Below are positions 17,590 to 25,612 of a stretch of DNA of 64,000 bases, in pieces (position 1 is the first letter of the stretch; every line of letters begins with the position of its first letter). Under the pieces are notes generated by a model. That model made no database searches, was not told the DNA's origin, and saw only the letters and a program-made list of their open reading frames with translations. The stretch covers positions 434,001-498,000 of the forward strand of contig JAWKUK010000003.1 of assembly GCA_041398605.1 (NCBI GenBank), given 5' to 3'. Source of the stretch: JAWKUK01 sp041398605 (GTDB taxonomy: Bacteria; Planctomycetota; UBA1135; GCA-002686595). The translations under genes and the position numbers were made by a program.

Positions 17590-18315
17590 ATGACCACAGT
17601 TGTTGTCACACGTCGGGATGGGATCGCATGCATCGCAGGCGACACGCGCGCTGCATACGGAGACACACGCGAGGGTGCAGACGTGATCTGCAACTCGGAC
17701 AAGATCGTCCGCGCCGGGGACGCTTGGCTCGCGCCGACGGGCCCAGCCTCTGCGCAGCTCGTCCTTCGGCACTACATGCGCCGTCTGGAGCGCGCGCCGA
17801 AGCTCGATGGCATCGACTCCATCTTCAGCTTCCTGACCGAGTTCCAGCGCTCGCTCCGCGATGACTACCTCGTCCACGGCAAGGAGGACGCCGCCGACGA
17901 CTTCGAGTCGATGCGCATGGAGATCGCGGTCGTGTCGCCCGGTGGGATCTTTGGGTGCTATCCGCAGCGCTCCGTGCAGGAGTACAAGCGCTTCTATGCC
18001 TTCGGGTCCGGCGCCGCCTTCGCCCTCGGCGCGATGCAGGTGGCAGAGCCCCACGTGCAGTCCGCAGAGGAGCTCGCCCGCATCGGGGTCGAGGCCGCGG
18101 CCGCGTTCGACTTGCACACGGGCCTGCCGCTGACGCTGCGAACGGTCGAGTTGCGGAGCGTCGGCACCCTCGCCAACGGCAATGGGCACGCGACGAACGG
18201 CGCGCACGCCAACGGACACCGGTCGAACGGCGCCGCAGCCAATGGCGTCGCGACCTACGGCGCGGAGCCGAACGGCGCCCACGACGCTCAGCCGTCGATC
18301 CGCTCGACGCGCTGA
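17590..18315 (+). CDS. HslV/proteasome-like Ntn hydrolase (threonine peptidase) with low-complexity tail
   Basis: The 241-residue protein has the proteasome beta/HslV fold signature. After Met removal it starts TTVVVTRRDGIACIAGDTRA, so Thr1 would be the nucleophile and Asp17 falls exactly where HslV has it. The lysine is in NSDKIVRAG, and the serine loop is YAFGSGAAFALGAM. EFDxHTG-like helices follow (AAAAFDLHTGLPLTLRTVEL). A clear GGAG-type ribosome site precedes the ATG at 17590. The last ~55 residues are an Asn/Gly/Ala/His-rich tail. No hslU or other AAA+ ATPase gene lies in the window. It may belong to the stand-alone bacterial proteasome homologues (Anbu or BPH-like). Its 3' end overlaps the converging RecQ2 gene by 28 bases. 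Confidence 0.78.
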   Translation: MTTVVVTRRDGIACIAGDTRAAYGDTREGADVICNSDKIVRAGDAWLAPTGPASAQLVLRHYMRRLERAPKLDGIDSIFSFLTEFQRSLRDDYLVHGKEDAADDFESMRMEIAVVSPGGIFGCYPQRSVQEYKRFYAFGSGAAFALGAMQVAEPHVQSAEELARIGVEAAAAFDLHTGLPLTLRTVELRSVGTLANGNGHATNGAHANGHRSNGAAANGVATYGAEPNGAHDAQPSIRSTR

Positions 18316-20045
18316 CGGCGGGGATCGACGGTGCGACGCCGCATGTCGTCGAGGCCCTCGACCAAGAGCTTGACGCTGCGCCCGCGGCCATCGACGCGCA
18401 GGACCTGGCCGAGGTGGCGCCCGTCGACGCGCACGAAGTCGCCGCGCTGGAAGCGCGGCGACTCCTCGTTGCGGGGCTCTGCGCCCGCCGGCTCACCCGA
18501 GCTCGGGGGGCCCCCGGCGCGCGCGGGCCCCGCCCCAGGCGCGGTGACCGCGCGCGGCGCGAGGTGCTGCGCGCGCCACGCAGCCCCGTCCTCCGAGACG
18601 TCGCAGCCGCGTGTCAGCTCGTCGCCCTCGTCCGGGAGCCCGAAGTGCCGGGCGAGCGCCACCCGACGCGGTGTCTCGCGGTCAGTGGCGAACCGGACCA
18701 TCGTCAGAAGGGCCATGAGGTCTGCCTTGAGCTTGTCCCCGGTCCCGACGAACTCAGGCAGCTCGTTGGGATCGAGCGCGCGCACGAGCGCCAAGTCCCG
18801 CGTCTCGAACGAGCCGCGCGTCACCCCGAGCACCTCGAGCCACTTCAGCGTGATGCCCAGCCGGTTGTCGCGGCGCTCCTTCACCAGGAGCTCCTGGCGC
18901 AGGTCGTCCTCGTCCTTCACCTGCAAGCGCTCGCCCCAGCCGCGCAGGGTCTCGTAGACGAGCAGGATGTACTCGAGCGTCGGGTTCGCCCAGCGCACGA
19001 ACGTCTCTTGGATCGCGATGTCGTCGGGCAGATAGAGCAGCTCGCACCACGCGGGGCGCCCATCGCGGCCCGCGCGCCCGACCTCTTGGGCAAACGCCTC
19101 GAGCGTGCGCGGGAGCTGGGCGTGAATCACGAAGCGCACGTCAGCTTTGTCGACGCCCATGCCAAAGGCGTTCGTCGCGAGCACGATGGCGTCGTCGGAG
19201 GCCATGAAGCGCTCTTGCATGCGCCGGCGCTCCTCGGGCGAGAGGCCGCCGTGGTAGACGAGCGTGCGGAGCCCGCGCCGCAGGAGCTCACCGTGCATCC
19301 GCTCGAGGTCCTTGATCAAGCTCGCGTAGACGATGCCGGCCCCGCCGACCTCGCGCAGGCGCGCGGCGAGGACGTCGAGCTTCTGCTCCTCGTCATCGAC
19401 CTCGGTGCACGCCAGGAACAGGTTCTCGCGCTCGATGCCCGAGCGCAGCACGAGCGGCTCGGTGAGCCCGAGGCGCGCGACGATGTCGTCCGCCACGTCT
19501 GGCGTCGCGGTCGCAGTCAACGCGACCGTCGGCACGCGCGCGAGCAGCGACGCGCGATACAAGCCGAGGCGCGAGTAGTCGGGCCGGAAATCGTGCCCCC
19601 ACTGCGAGATGCAGTGCGCTTCATCGACCGCGAGCCGCGTGATGCGCAGCGCGGGCAGCGCCGCGAGGAACGCGGCGCTGCGGAAGCGCTCGGGCGTCAC
19701 GAACAACAGGTCGTACTCGCCGCGCTGCGCGGCCTCGAGCCGGGCCGCGCGCTCGCGGCGCTCGAGGGACGAATTGACGAACGTCGCGGCGATGCCACGG
19801 GCACGCAGGGCATCGACCTGGTCCTTCATCAACGCGATGAGCGGGCTGACGACCAACGTGAGCCCATCGAGGACGAGGGCAGGGAGCTGGTAGATCAGCG
19901 ACTTGCCCGCGCCCGTAGGCATCGTGACGAGCACATCGCGGCCCGCGAGCACCGCGTCGATCGCCGCGGCCTGGTGGCCACGCAGCGCCTCGAGTCCAAA
20001 GCGCTCGCGCAGCGCCACCGCGATGCGCGGGTCGGTGCCTGCCAC
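18288..20045 (-). CDS. Second RecQ-family DNA helicase, lacking RQC zinc and HRDC domains
   Basis: This 585-residue helicase begins at a GTG at 20045 (VAGTDPRIAVALRERFGLE); upstream codons are Arg-rich noise and no ATG fits. The core has GHQAAAIDAVLAGRDVL, MPTGAGKSLIYQ (Walker A), AVDEAHCISQWGHDFRPDY, ALTATATPDV, NAFGMGVDKADVRFVIHAQL and QEVGRAGRDGRP. Unlike the first RecQ, it has no CxxC-type zinc module and no HRDC. The C-terminal region holds a Gly/Pro/Ala linker and a short beta segment (FQRGDFVRVDGRHLGQVLRV) like a KOW/SH3 barrel. It may act on a different substrate from RecQ1. Two small membrane or secreted protein genes lie just upstream on the same strand. Confidence 0.92.
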   Translation of the reverse strand: MAGTDPRIAVALRERFGLEALRGHQAAAIDAVLAGRDVLVTMPTGAGKSLIYQLPALVLDGLTLVVSPLIALMKDQVDALRARGIAATFVNSSLERRERAARLEAAQRGEYDLLFVTPERFRSAAFLAALPALRITRLAVDEAHCISQWGHDFRPDYSRLGLYRASLLARVPTVALTATATPDVADDIVARLGLTEPLVLRSGIERENLFLACTEVDDEEQKLDVLAARLREVGGAGIVYASLIKDLERMHGELLRRGLRTLVYHGGLSPEERRRMQERFMASDDAIVLATNAFGMGVDKADVRFVIHAQLPRTLEAFAQEVGRAGRDGRPAWCELLYLPDDIAIQETFVRWANPTLEYILLVYETLRGWGERLQVKDEDDLRQELLVKERRDNRLGITLKWLEVLGVTRGSFETRDLALVRALDPNELPEFVGTGDKLKADLMALLTMVRFATDRETPRRVALARHFGLPDEGDELTRGCDVSEDGAAWRAQHLAPRAVTAPGAGPARAGGPPSSGEPAGAEPRNEESPRFQRGDFVRVDGRHLGQVLRVDGRGRSVKLLVEGLDDMRRRTVDPRRQRVERIDG

Positions 20046-20055
20046 CGGGTCGCCC

Positions 20056-20445
20056 TCAGATCCCTTGGACCACCTGGCCCGCGACGGACGGCGCGCTCGA
20101 GCGCCCAGGCGCCTGGCCCTCAGACCCCGCGGCGCCCGTGTCCCATGCGTCACCTGCGGCCGCTGGAGCGACGGGGGACGCGCCCGCGCCGACCCCTGAC
20201 CGGGCGCGTTCAGGCTCACTGGTCGCCCGCTGCGCGCCGGGCTCTCGCGACAGCTCGCTCGGCTCCAGCGGCGCATCGGCCTCGAGCGGCGAGCGCTCCG
20301 CGCCGCTGACCGCGGCCCCCCGCGGCATGGCAAACGGCAGCGCCGCGACCGCCGCGACCGCCAGCGCTCCACCGCCGAGGGTCCACCACGGGCAGCAAGC
20401 CAGCGCGGCTTGCGCTCCGCGCACATCACGGGATCTCGCGACCAT
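20056..20445 (-). CDS. Small single-pass membrane protein of unknown function
   Basis: A frame of 129 residues starts at an ATG at 20445 and ends 10 bases before the RecQ2 start, so it is probably in that operon. It contains ALACCPWWTLGGGALAVAAVA, a hydrophobic membrane segment preceded by a cysteine pair, and then a long Ala/Pro/Glu/Ser-rich tail likely to be disordered outside or inside the membrane. I do not recognise the family. The codon pattern and signal-like helix favour a real gene, but GC-rich false frames are common here. Confidence 0.5.
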   Translation of the reverse strand: MVARSRDVRGAQAALACCPWWTLGGGALAVAAVAALPFAMPRGAAVSGAERSPLEADAPLEPSELSREPGAQRATSEPERARSGVGAGASPVAPAAAGDAWDTGAAGSEGQAPGRSSAPSVAGQVVQGI

Positions 20446-20544
20446 TGGCGGAAGACGATAGCCCCGGTGAGCGCCGCCTTCCAGGGCCCGCGGCGGTTCC
20501 CCGTGGCGCGGTCCGCGCGGGCTGGTGACGTGTCCCAAAGTCGC

Positions 20545-20835
20545 TCAACGCGTCGCGACAATCGGTCGCCCCGCGGCGTCCCGGTACCCGACGACGAGCG
20601 GCACCTCGAAGTCGGCCAGGGGGGCGTTCACATCGACGTAGGACCCTGGCGCGCTCGCCCGCCTCAGCCGTCCGGCCAGGCCGATCGGCGAAGTGTCCGC
20701 GACGAGGACATGCCCGCCTCGCTCCGCGGCCCAAGACACGCGCAGCGCTTCCCCACGCCCCGCCAAGAGCAGCGCGCCGGACAACAGAGCGAAGGCATAC
20801 ACGAGGGTGCGTCGGTCGGGGTCGTGACGGTTCAT
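20545..20835 (-). CDS. Small secreted or anchored protein of unknown function
   Basis: This is a 96-residue protein whose ATG at 20835 is preceded by a good ribosome site (GGAGGA about eight bases upstream). The N-terminus (LVYAFALLSGALLLAG) is a signal peptide or anchor. The rest has a plausible small beta domain (VSWAAERGGHVLVADTS, FEVPLVVGYRDAAGRPIV). No family is recognised. It lies 99 bases upstream of the membrane protein gene on the same strand. Confidence 0.6.
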   Translation of the reverse strand: MNRHDPDRRTLVYAFALLSGALLLAGRGEALRVSWAAERGGHVLVADTSPIGLAGRLRRASAPGSYVDVNAPLADFEVPLVVGYRDAAGRPIVATR

Positions 20836-20867
20836 GGTGCATCTCCTCCAAGTCAAGGCCACAGCGC

Positions 20868-20901
20868 GATCAGGGCCACGGTGTGATCAGGGCCACGGTG
20901 T
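20868..20901. repeat. Two copies of a 17-bp direct repeat
   Basis: The unit GATCAGGGCCACGGTGT occurs twice head to tail between the CARDB gene and the small secreted protein gene, with a partial third copy upstream (GGCCACAGCG). On the minus strand it lies between the CARDB stop and the next start, in the leader of the 20835 gene. No function is evident. Confidence 0.7.
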
Positions 20902-20932
20902 GATCGAAACGATAGCGTGGGCGAGCGCGCGG

Positions 20933-23332
20933 TCACTGTACGGTCACACGCCCCGTCGTGACGCGCGTGTTGTCATCCTCGTCCTGCTCCGTGACCTCGT
21001 CGAGGTCATCGACGTACACGCCGACGTAGTATTGCCCAGCGGCGAGCCCGGCGGGCACCGCCACTGTGGTCACGGCGTTGTTGTTTGAGGACGTCCCGAG
21101 CGACCCGACCGTGCGCGATTCGACGAGAATGTCGGCTGTGCGATCCAGGGTGGTGTTGCTCGTCAGGTAAATGCCGACGCGGAACCCTCCAGCCGCGAGG
21201 GTCCCTTGGTTGCGCACGGTGTGATCGAGCTCGAACGTATCGCCCGCTTGGAGCACGCCCGACGTCGACAGCGAGACCGCGGAGACGCGCAGGTTCGGCA
21301 TGGGGATCGTCACGGTGAGGGGGCCTGTCTGCGCCAGGGCATTGTCGGTCTCGTTCGACTCCGCGATCTGCTGCGTCCAGTCGGCGATCGCGCCAAGGCG
21401 GTAGGTCCCGCCTGCCGTGTTGGAGGGGATCGTCACGGGGACGCTGGCCACGGAGGTGAAGTTGATCCCGAGCCCGAACGGCACGAGGCGGTCCCCCACA
21501 AACACGTCGTCGGTCGTGATCGTCGAATCCGTCGACAAGTAGAACCCGACGCGGAAGCTCCCGTTCGCCGAGGCCGTGCCCGTGTTCTTGACACGCGACA
21601 CGATCTGCACGACGTAGCCGGGCTGCACGGAGGTGATGTTGGGGTCCACGACCTCCATCACGAGGTTCGGCATCGGCGTCGGCGCGGTCGTCACGTCGAG
21701 GATGCCCGTGGCGAGGAGCAAGTTGTTGCCCTCGGAGAGCTCGCTCTGCGCGCCGAGGTCGTCGACGACGAGCCCGACGTAGTAGGAGCCGGTCGAGAGC
21801 CCGCTCGGGAGCGTGAAGCCGCTGCTGGCCCCTGACGAGCTCCCGGAGCCCAAGCTCGAGAGCGTCCGCGACCCGAGCAACACGTCCGACGCGCTGATGA
21901 CCGAGTTGTCGGAGAGGTACACGCCGACGCGGAACTCGGTCGCCGCAACGGGGCCGATGTTGCGCACCAACTGGTCCACTTGCAGCACCCCCCCGGCCCC
22001 CGGCACGACGGAGCTCGGCGAGAACGACACCTCCGCGGCCACGAGGTCGGGCAGCGGCGGCACGCTGACGTCGACCTGCGCCAGCGCGACCCGTGTGTTG
22101 TTGAGGCGATTGGAGTCGGGGATGAGGTTCGTGTGGTCCGCGATCACGCCGACGAACCAGAGCCCGGCCTCGACCGAAGTGGGCACCGTCAACGCGACCG
22201 CGCCAGACGGCGACGAGGCGCCGGACGCGAGGCTCGGCAGCGTGCGGAAGCCGAGCAGCACGTCCTCCGCGGGGTCGATGACGACGTCCTGGGAGAGGTA
22301 CACCCCGACCTGGAACGCCTGTGCGTCGACGAGGCCGTCGTTGCGCACCGTCTCTTCGACGATGAGGGCGCCGCCGACATCGACCGAGCTCGGCGAGAAG
22401 GAGATCGCCGTGGCGGCGAGGTCCGTCGTCGGCGCGGCGGACACTTGCAAGAGGACGCCCGCCGTCGCGACGTTGTCGCCCTCGTTCGCCTCGAGGACCT
22501 CGTCGAGGTCATCGACGATGAGCCCCACGAAGTAGTTCCCCGGCGGCAACGTCGCCGGGACGGTCAGATCCCCCACGGCGTCGTCGCGCACGGCGGGATC
22601 GAGCGACACCAGCGTGCGGTAGCCCAGGAGCACGTCCGAGGTCGTGATCTGGTCGTCGCTCGAGAGGTACACGCCGACGCGGAACGCGCCCGCCGGGTCA
22701 ACGCCCACGTTCTGCACCGAATCGGACACCTCGACCGCTGTCCCCGCCTGCACGCTGAACGGCAGGAACGAGAGGCCGACCGGCTCGAGGTCCGCGAGCT
22801 CGGGCGGGGTGACCGCCAGGGGCAGAGCCGCGACGACGACGTTGTTCGTCTCATCGGGCTCACCCAGCGCGCCGAGGTCATCGACGGCGAGCAACACGCG
22901 CCAGCTCGCCGCCAGCGTCGAGAGCGGCACGACGAGCGAGCCCCCGGCGCTGGCCTCCGCGAGCGCAGCGAGGCCGCCTTCGCTCCAGTACCCGAGGCGC
23001 ACGTCGGCGGCGTCGAAGACCTCGTCCGTGGACAGGTAGACCCCCATTCGGAAGGCCGGGGCCGCGTCGGGGCCGTTGTTGCGTGCCACGAGCGCGACGT
23101 GGATCCCCTGGCCCGCGACGACGCTCGCCTCGGTCACCTCGAGCGACAGCGCCTCCAGGTCGGAGTTCACGGGCGTCGGGCCTGTATTGGGGTTCTGCTG
23201 CGACCCCGCCCCCGCGTCCGCGCCCCCGCCGCCGCATCCGCCGAGGATGAGCGCCAGCCCGACGGCCAGGCCCACGACGACGACGACCGGCCACGCTTCG
23301 CCTTGACCCTGCTTCTTCGACTTGCTTGGCAT
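20933..23332 (-). CDS. Large lipoprotein with six CARDB repeats
   Basis: The ATG at 23332 gives a lipoprotein signal (VVVVVGLAVGLALILGGC) in a 799-residue protein. After a short Gly/Ala linker come six repeats of about 115-125 residues. Each opens with PxLxxxxxSFSPSSV-like strands and contains RVGVYLSxDxxITxxDVLLG and YYVGLVVDDLDEVxExNExNN, the pattern of CARDB domains (bacterial cell-adhesion-related Ig-like domains). Repeat openings: ALSLEVTEASV, DLEPVGLSFLP, DLAATAISFSP, DLVAAEVSFSP, NLVMEVVDPNI and NLRVSAVSLST. Acidic loops could bind calcium. The protein is probably displayed at the outer surface for adhesion or as a structural layer. It is a single gene diverging from mqnB across a 306-base gap. 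Confidence 0.9.
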   Translation of the reverse strand: MPSKSKKQGQGEAWPVVVVVGLAVGLALILGGCGGGGADAGAGSQQNPNTGPTPVNSDLEALSLEVTEASVVAGQGIHVALVARNNGPDAAPAFRMGVYLSTDEVFDAADVRLGYWSEGGLAALAEASAGGSLVVPLSTLAASWRVLLAVDDLGALGEPDETNNVVVAALPLAVTPPELADLEPVGLSFLPFSVQAGTAVEVSDSVQNVGVDPAGAFRVGVYLSSDDQITTSDVLLGYRTLVSLDPAVRDDAVGDLTVPATLPPGNYFVGLIVDDLDEVLEANEGDNVATAGVLLQVSAAPTTDLAATAISFSPSSVDVGGALIVEETVRNDGLVDAQAFQVGVYLSQDVVIDPAEDVLLGFRTLPSLASGASSPSGAVALTVPTSVEAGLWFVGVIADHTNLIPDSNRLNNTRVALAQVDVSVPPLPDLVAAEVSFSPSSVVPGAGGVLQVDQLVRNIGPVAATEFRVGVYLSDNSVISASDVLLGSRTLSSLGSGSSSGASSGFTLPSGLSTGSYYVGLVVDDLGAQSELSEGNNLLLATGILDVTTAPTPMPNLVMEVVDPNITSVQPGYVVQIVSRVKNTGTASANGSFRVGFYLSTDSTITTDDVFVGDRLVPFGLGINFTSVASVPVTIPSNTAGGTYRLGAIADWTQQIAESNETDNALAQTGPLTVTIPMPNLRVSAVSLSTSGVLQAGDTFELDHTVRNQGTLAAGGFRVGIYLTSNTTLDRTADILVESRTVGSLGTSSNNNAVTTVAVPAGLAAGQYYVGVYVDDLDEVTEQDEDDNTRVTTGRVTVQ

Positions 23333-23445
23333 GGTGCGTCGTGTCCTCCGCAGCGCGTCGCGAGATGGGTGCGGATCTCCGCGGAATCCCCGCCCGCGGC
23401 CCGCCGCGGCGCCCCCCCCCCACGCGGAGCACCACGGGGCCGCCG

Positions 23446-23558
23446 GGGGAGCTGGCCCCCTTGATTGGCACGCCGTCTGGGGACTACCACAGGAGGTATC
23501 ACTTGCCGACAATCCCTACCACAGCGAGTGTCGTGCCACTCAAGGGGGCCAACTTCCC
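23446..23558. other. Inverted repeat with nested hairpin: candidate structured RNA or regulatory element
   Basis: The gap 23333-23638 has no gene. It contains two 20-base arms, 23453-23472 and 23532-23551, inverted with one mismatch (TGGCCCCCTTGATTGGCACG against its partner). Pairing extends outward by several bases with one bulge. The 59-base interior holds CTACCACA twice and can form a smaller stem (CACT..GC / GC..AGTG). It lies about 80 bases before mqnB on the plus strand and about 120 before the CARDB start on the minus strand, so it may belong to either leader. I could not match it to a riboswitch class I know. Confidence 0.55.
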
Positions 23559-23638
23559 GTCGGGCCCCGGAGCGCGGGGGGGCGCGGCGATCTGTCGCGG
23601 CGCGCTCGGCGGCGCGCGTCCTATGATCGCCGGCCGCG

Positions 23639-24316
23639 ATGACGACGCTGGTCCTGGTCCCCACCGCGCTGGAGGCGGCGCGCCTCGCGGCGCTCGGAGG
23701 GTTCCGAGGCATGGGCCGCGGGGGCAGCACGACCGGCGCTGTCGCCTCGCGCGCGGCCGCGCCGCCGAACATGGAGCTGGTCGGCTTCGGGCCGGTCGCA
23801 GCAGCCGCGCGGGCGGCGCAGCTCTTCCACGCCCTCCGGCCGACCCGCGCGCTCCTGGTCGGGATCGCGGGCTCGTACAGCGCCGAGGGCGGCGCGCCCC
23901 TCGGCCGCGCCCAGGGCTTCGGCGCGGTCCGCCTCGACGGCGTCGGCGCCGGCGCGGGCGCAGGCCACCTCCTGCCGTCCGCGGTCGGCTTCCCGCAGTG
24001 GCAGGACGCCGAGGGCGCGGTCTACGAGGAGCTCCCCCTCGCTGGGACCGGCCCGGTGTTGCTGTGCGTGGCCGCGGCAGCCGCCAGCCCGCGCGAGGTC
24101 GCCGAGCGGCGCGCGCGGCACCCAGCCGCCGTCGGCGAGGACATGGAGGCCTTCGGCGTCGCGCTCGCGGCGCGCCTCGCACGCGTTCCCCTCTACGTCG
24201 TCCGCGGCTGGTCCAACCAGGCCGGGGACCGGGACGTCCGACGCTGGGACATCCAAGGCGCGCTCGCAGCCGCGCACGCGCTGGCGCAGGACGTCCTGGA
24301 GCGGCTCGAAGCATGA
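23639..24316 (+). CDS. mqnB: Futalosine hydrolase (MqnB)
   Basis: This 225-residue nucleoside phosphorylase-fold enzyme removes the base from futalosine (or aminodeoxyfutalosine) in the futalosine route to menaquinone. Motifs: VLVPTALEAARL at the N-terminus, LVGIAGSYS for the base/ribose site, AVGEDMEAFGVA with the conserved Met-Glu pair, and VVRGWSNQAGDRD with the catalytic Asp. The insertion between strands is Gly/Ala-rich. Its stop overlaps the start of mqnD by four bases (ATGA), so the two are translationally coupled. mqnA, mqnC and mqnE are not in the window. Confidence 0.88.
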   Translation: MTTLVLVPTALEAARLAALGGFRGMGRGGSTTGAVASRAAAPPNMELVGFGPVAAAARAAQLFHALRPTRALLVGIAGSYSAEGGAPLGRAQGFGAVRLDGVGAGAGAGHLLPSAVGFPQWQDAEGAVYEELPLAGTGPVLLCVAAAAASPREVAERRARHPAAVGEDMEAFGVALAARLARVPLYVVRGWSNQAGDRDVRRWDIQGALAAAHALAQDVLERLEA

Positions 24317-25503
24317 CACAGCACCCTGCATCGACGACGCGTGCGCGCCGCCGCGTGCGCGTCGGCATCAGCACGTGCCCCAATGACACGTTTGCGTTCC
24401 ATGGCCTCCTGACGGGCGCAGTCGAGGCGCCAGGCCTCGACCTCGAGTTCGAGCTGCGCGACGTGCAAGAGCTCAACGAGGGCGTGCTCGCCGGCCGCTA
24501 CGACATCGCGAAGGTCAGCTTCCACCTCGCGCTCCAACGCGCCGACGAGCTGCTCGTGCTGCCGAGCGGCTCGGCGCTAGGCTTCGGCAACGGCCCGCTC
24601 TTGCTCGCGTCACCTGCGGAGGGCGCGTCGTCGCGGACGGGCGCCGGGCACGCTGGGGGCGCGCGCCCGGGGCCGACCTCGCGCGTGCTGTGCCCTGGCG
24701 AGCACACCACCGCGGCGCTCCTCTACCGGATCTTCCATCCGCGCGCCGCAGCGCCGCGGCACGTCGTGTTCTCGGAGATCATGCCGGCGCTCGAGCGCGG
24801 CGACGCAGACTTCGGCGTCTGCATCCACGAGGGGCGCTTCACCTACGCCGCGCGCGGCCTCGTGTGCGTCGAAGACCTGGGCGAGGTCTGGGCGCGCGCG
24901 ACGCACGCGCCGCTGCCGCTCGGCGGGATCGTCGCGCGCCGCGCCGTCGGTGAAGACGTCGCGCGCAGGCTGCAGGCAGGCCTCCGCGCGTCGCTCGCGC
25001 ATGCGCGCCAAGACCCGCAAGGCGCGCTCGCAACGATGCGCGAGCACGCCGCGGAGCTCGACGATGACGTGCTCTGGCAGCACGTCGAGCTGTACGTGAA
25101 CCCCTGGACCCTCGCGCTCGGTGACGAGGGCCGGCGCGCGCTCGCCGCGCTGTCTGAGCGCGCGCACGCACCCAACCTCGAGGTCCTCCCGCCCCCGCGC
25201 GAGCCGATCGTCCACCTCGTCGATGGCAGCGCCTTCGCCGCTCACGATTGGACGCAGCCGTGGGCGCCGCCCTCGCTTGCGACCGAGGGGTTCGTGCACC
25301 TCTCGTTCGCGTCACAGGTTCAGGGCACACTCGCCGCGCACTTCCAAGGCGCGACCGACGTACGGGTGCTCGAGCTCAGCTCGGAGCACATCAATGACGC
25401 GCTGGTCTTGGAGCCATCGCGCGGGGGCGCGCACTTCCCGCACCTCTATCGCGCGTTGGAGCCCAGGGACGTGCTGGCGACGCGGCGCGATTCAGGCATC
25501 TGA
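24313..25503 (+). CDS. mqnD: 1,4-dihydroxy-6-naphthoate synthase (MqnD) fused to a DUF952-like domain
   Basis: This 396-residue protein has two parts. Residues 15-285 are MqnD, which turns cyclic dehypoxanthinyl futalosine into 1,4-dihydroxy-6-naphthoate: VGISTCPNDTFAFHGLL, ELNEGVLAGRYDIAKVSFH, SGSALGFGNGPLL, LCPGEHTTAALLYRIF, DFGVCIHEGRFTY and LPLGGIVARR. Residues ~290-396 are a second domain with HLVDGSAFAAH, EGFVHLSFASQVQGT, VRVLELSSEHI and HFPHLYRALEPRDVL, the pattern of DUF952 (a small ADP-ribosyltransferase-like family, as I recall). The fusion is unusual, since MqnD normally ends near residue 280. No frameshift or stop lies at the joint. A 14-bp hairpin follows the gene. Confidence 0.88.
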   Translation: MTQHPASTTRARRRVRVGISTCPNDTFAFHGLLTGAVEAPGLDLEFELRDVQELNEGVLAGRYDIAKVSFHLALQRADELLVLPSGSALGFGNGPLLLASPAEGASSRTGAGHAGGARPGPTSRVLCPGEHTTAALLYRIFHPRAAAPRHVVFSEIMPALERGDADFGVCIHEGRFTYAARGLVCVEDLGEVWARATHAPLPLGGIVARRAVGEDVARRLQAGLRASLAHARQDPQGALATMREHAAELDDDVLWQHVELYVNPWTLALGDEGRRALAALSERAHAPNLEVLPPPREPIVHLVDGSAFAAHDWTQPWAPPSLATEGFVHLSFASQVQGTLAAHFQGATDVRVLELSSEHINDALVLEPSRGGAHFPHLYRALEPRDVLATRRDSGI

Positions 25504-25546
25504 CCCCGCTCCGCCGCGGTCCTCGCCGCGCGCGGGTCGGACATAG

Positions 25547-25587
25547 CGCGCAGGCGCTCCCTGGGTTCACCAAGGAGCGCCTGCGCG
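25547..25587. terminator. Perfect 14-bp hairpin between converging genes
   Basis: Arms CGCGCAGGCGCTCC (25547-25560) and GGAGCGCCTGCGCG (25574-25587) flank a 13-base loop. The hairpin lies between the ends of mqnD (plus) and the Hc1-like gene (minus). There is no T-run on either side, so it may stop transcription weakly in both directions or protect mRNA ends. Confidence 0.6.
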
Positions 25588-25612
25588 TGCGTACCGGGAC
25601 GCTCCAGCGGGG

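Noticed and set aside
18361..20309. Plus-strand open frame opposite RecQ2
   Set aside because: Mirror of helicase codons; the product is a His/Asp/Arg-rich antisense sequence with no domain.
23453..23551. Insertion-sequence remnant
   Set aside because: The arms are inverted but no transposase fragment or target duplication is visible; kept only as a structured element.
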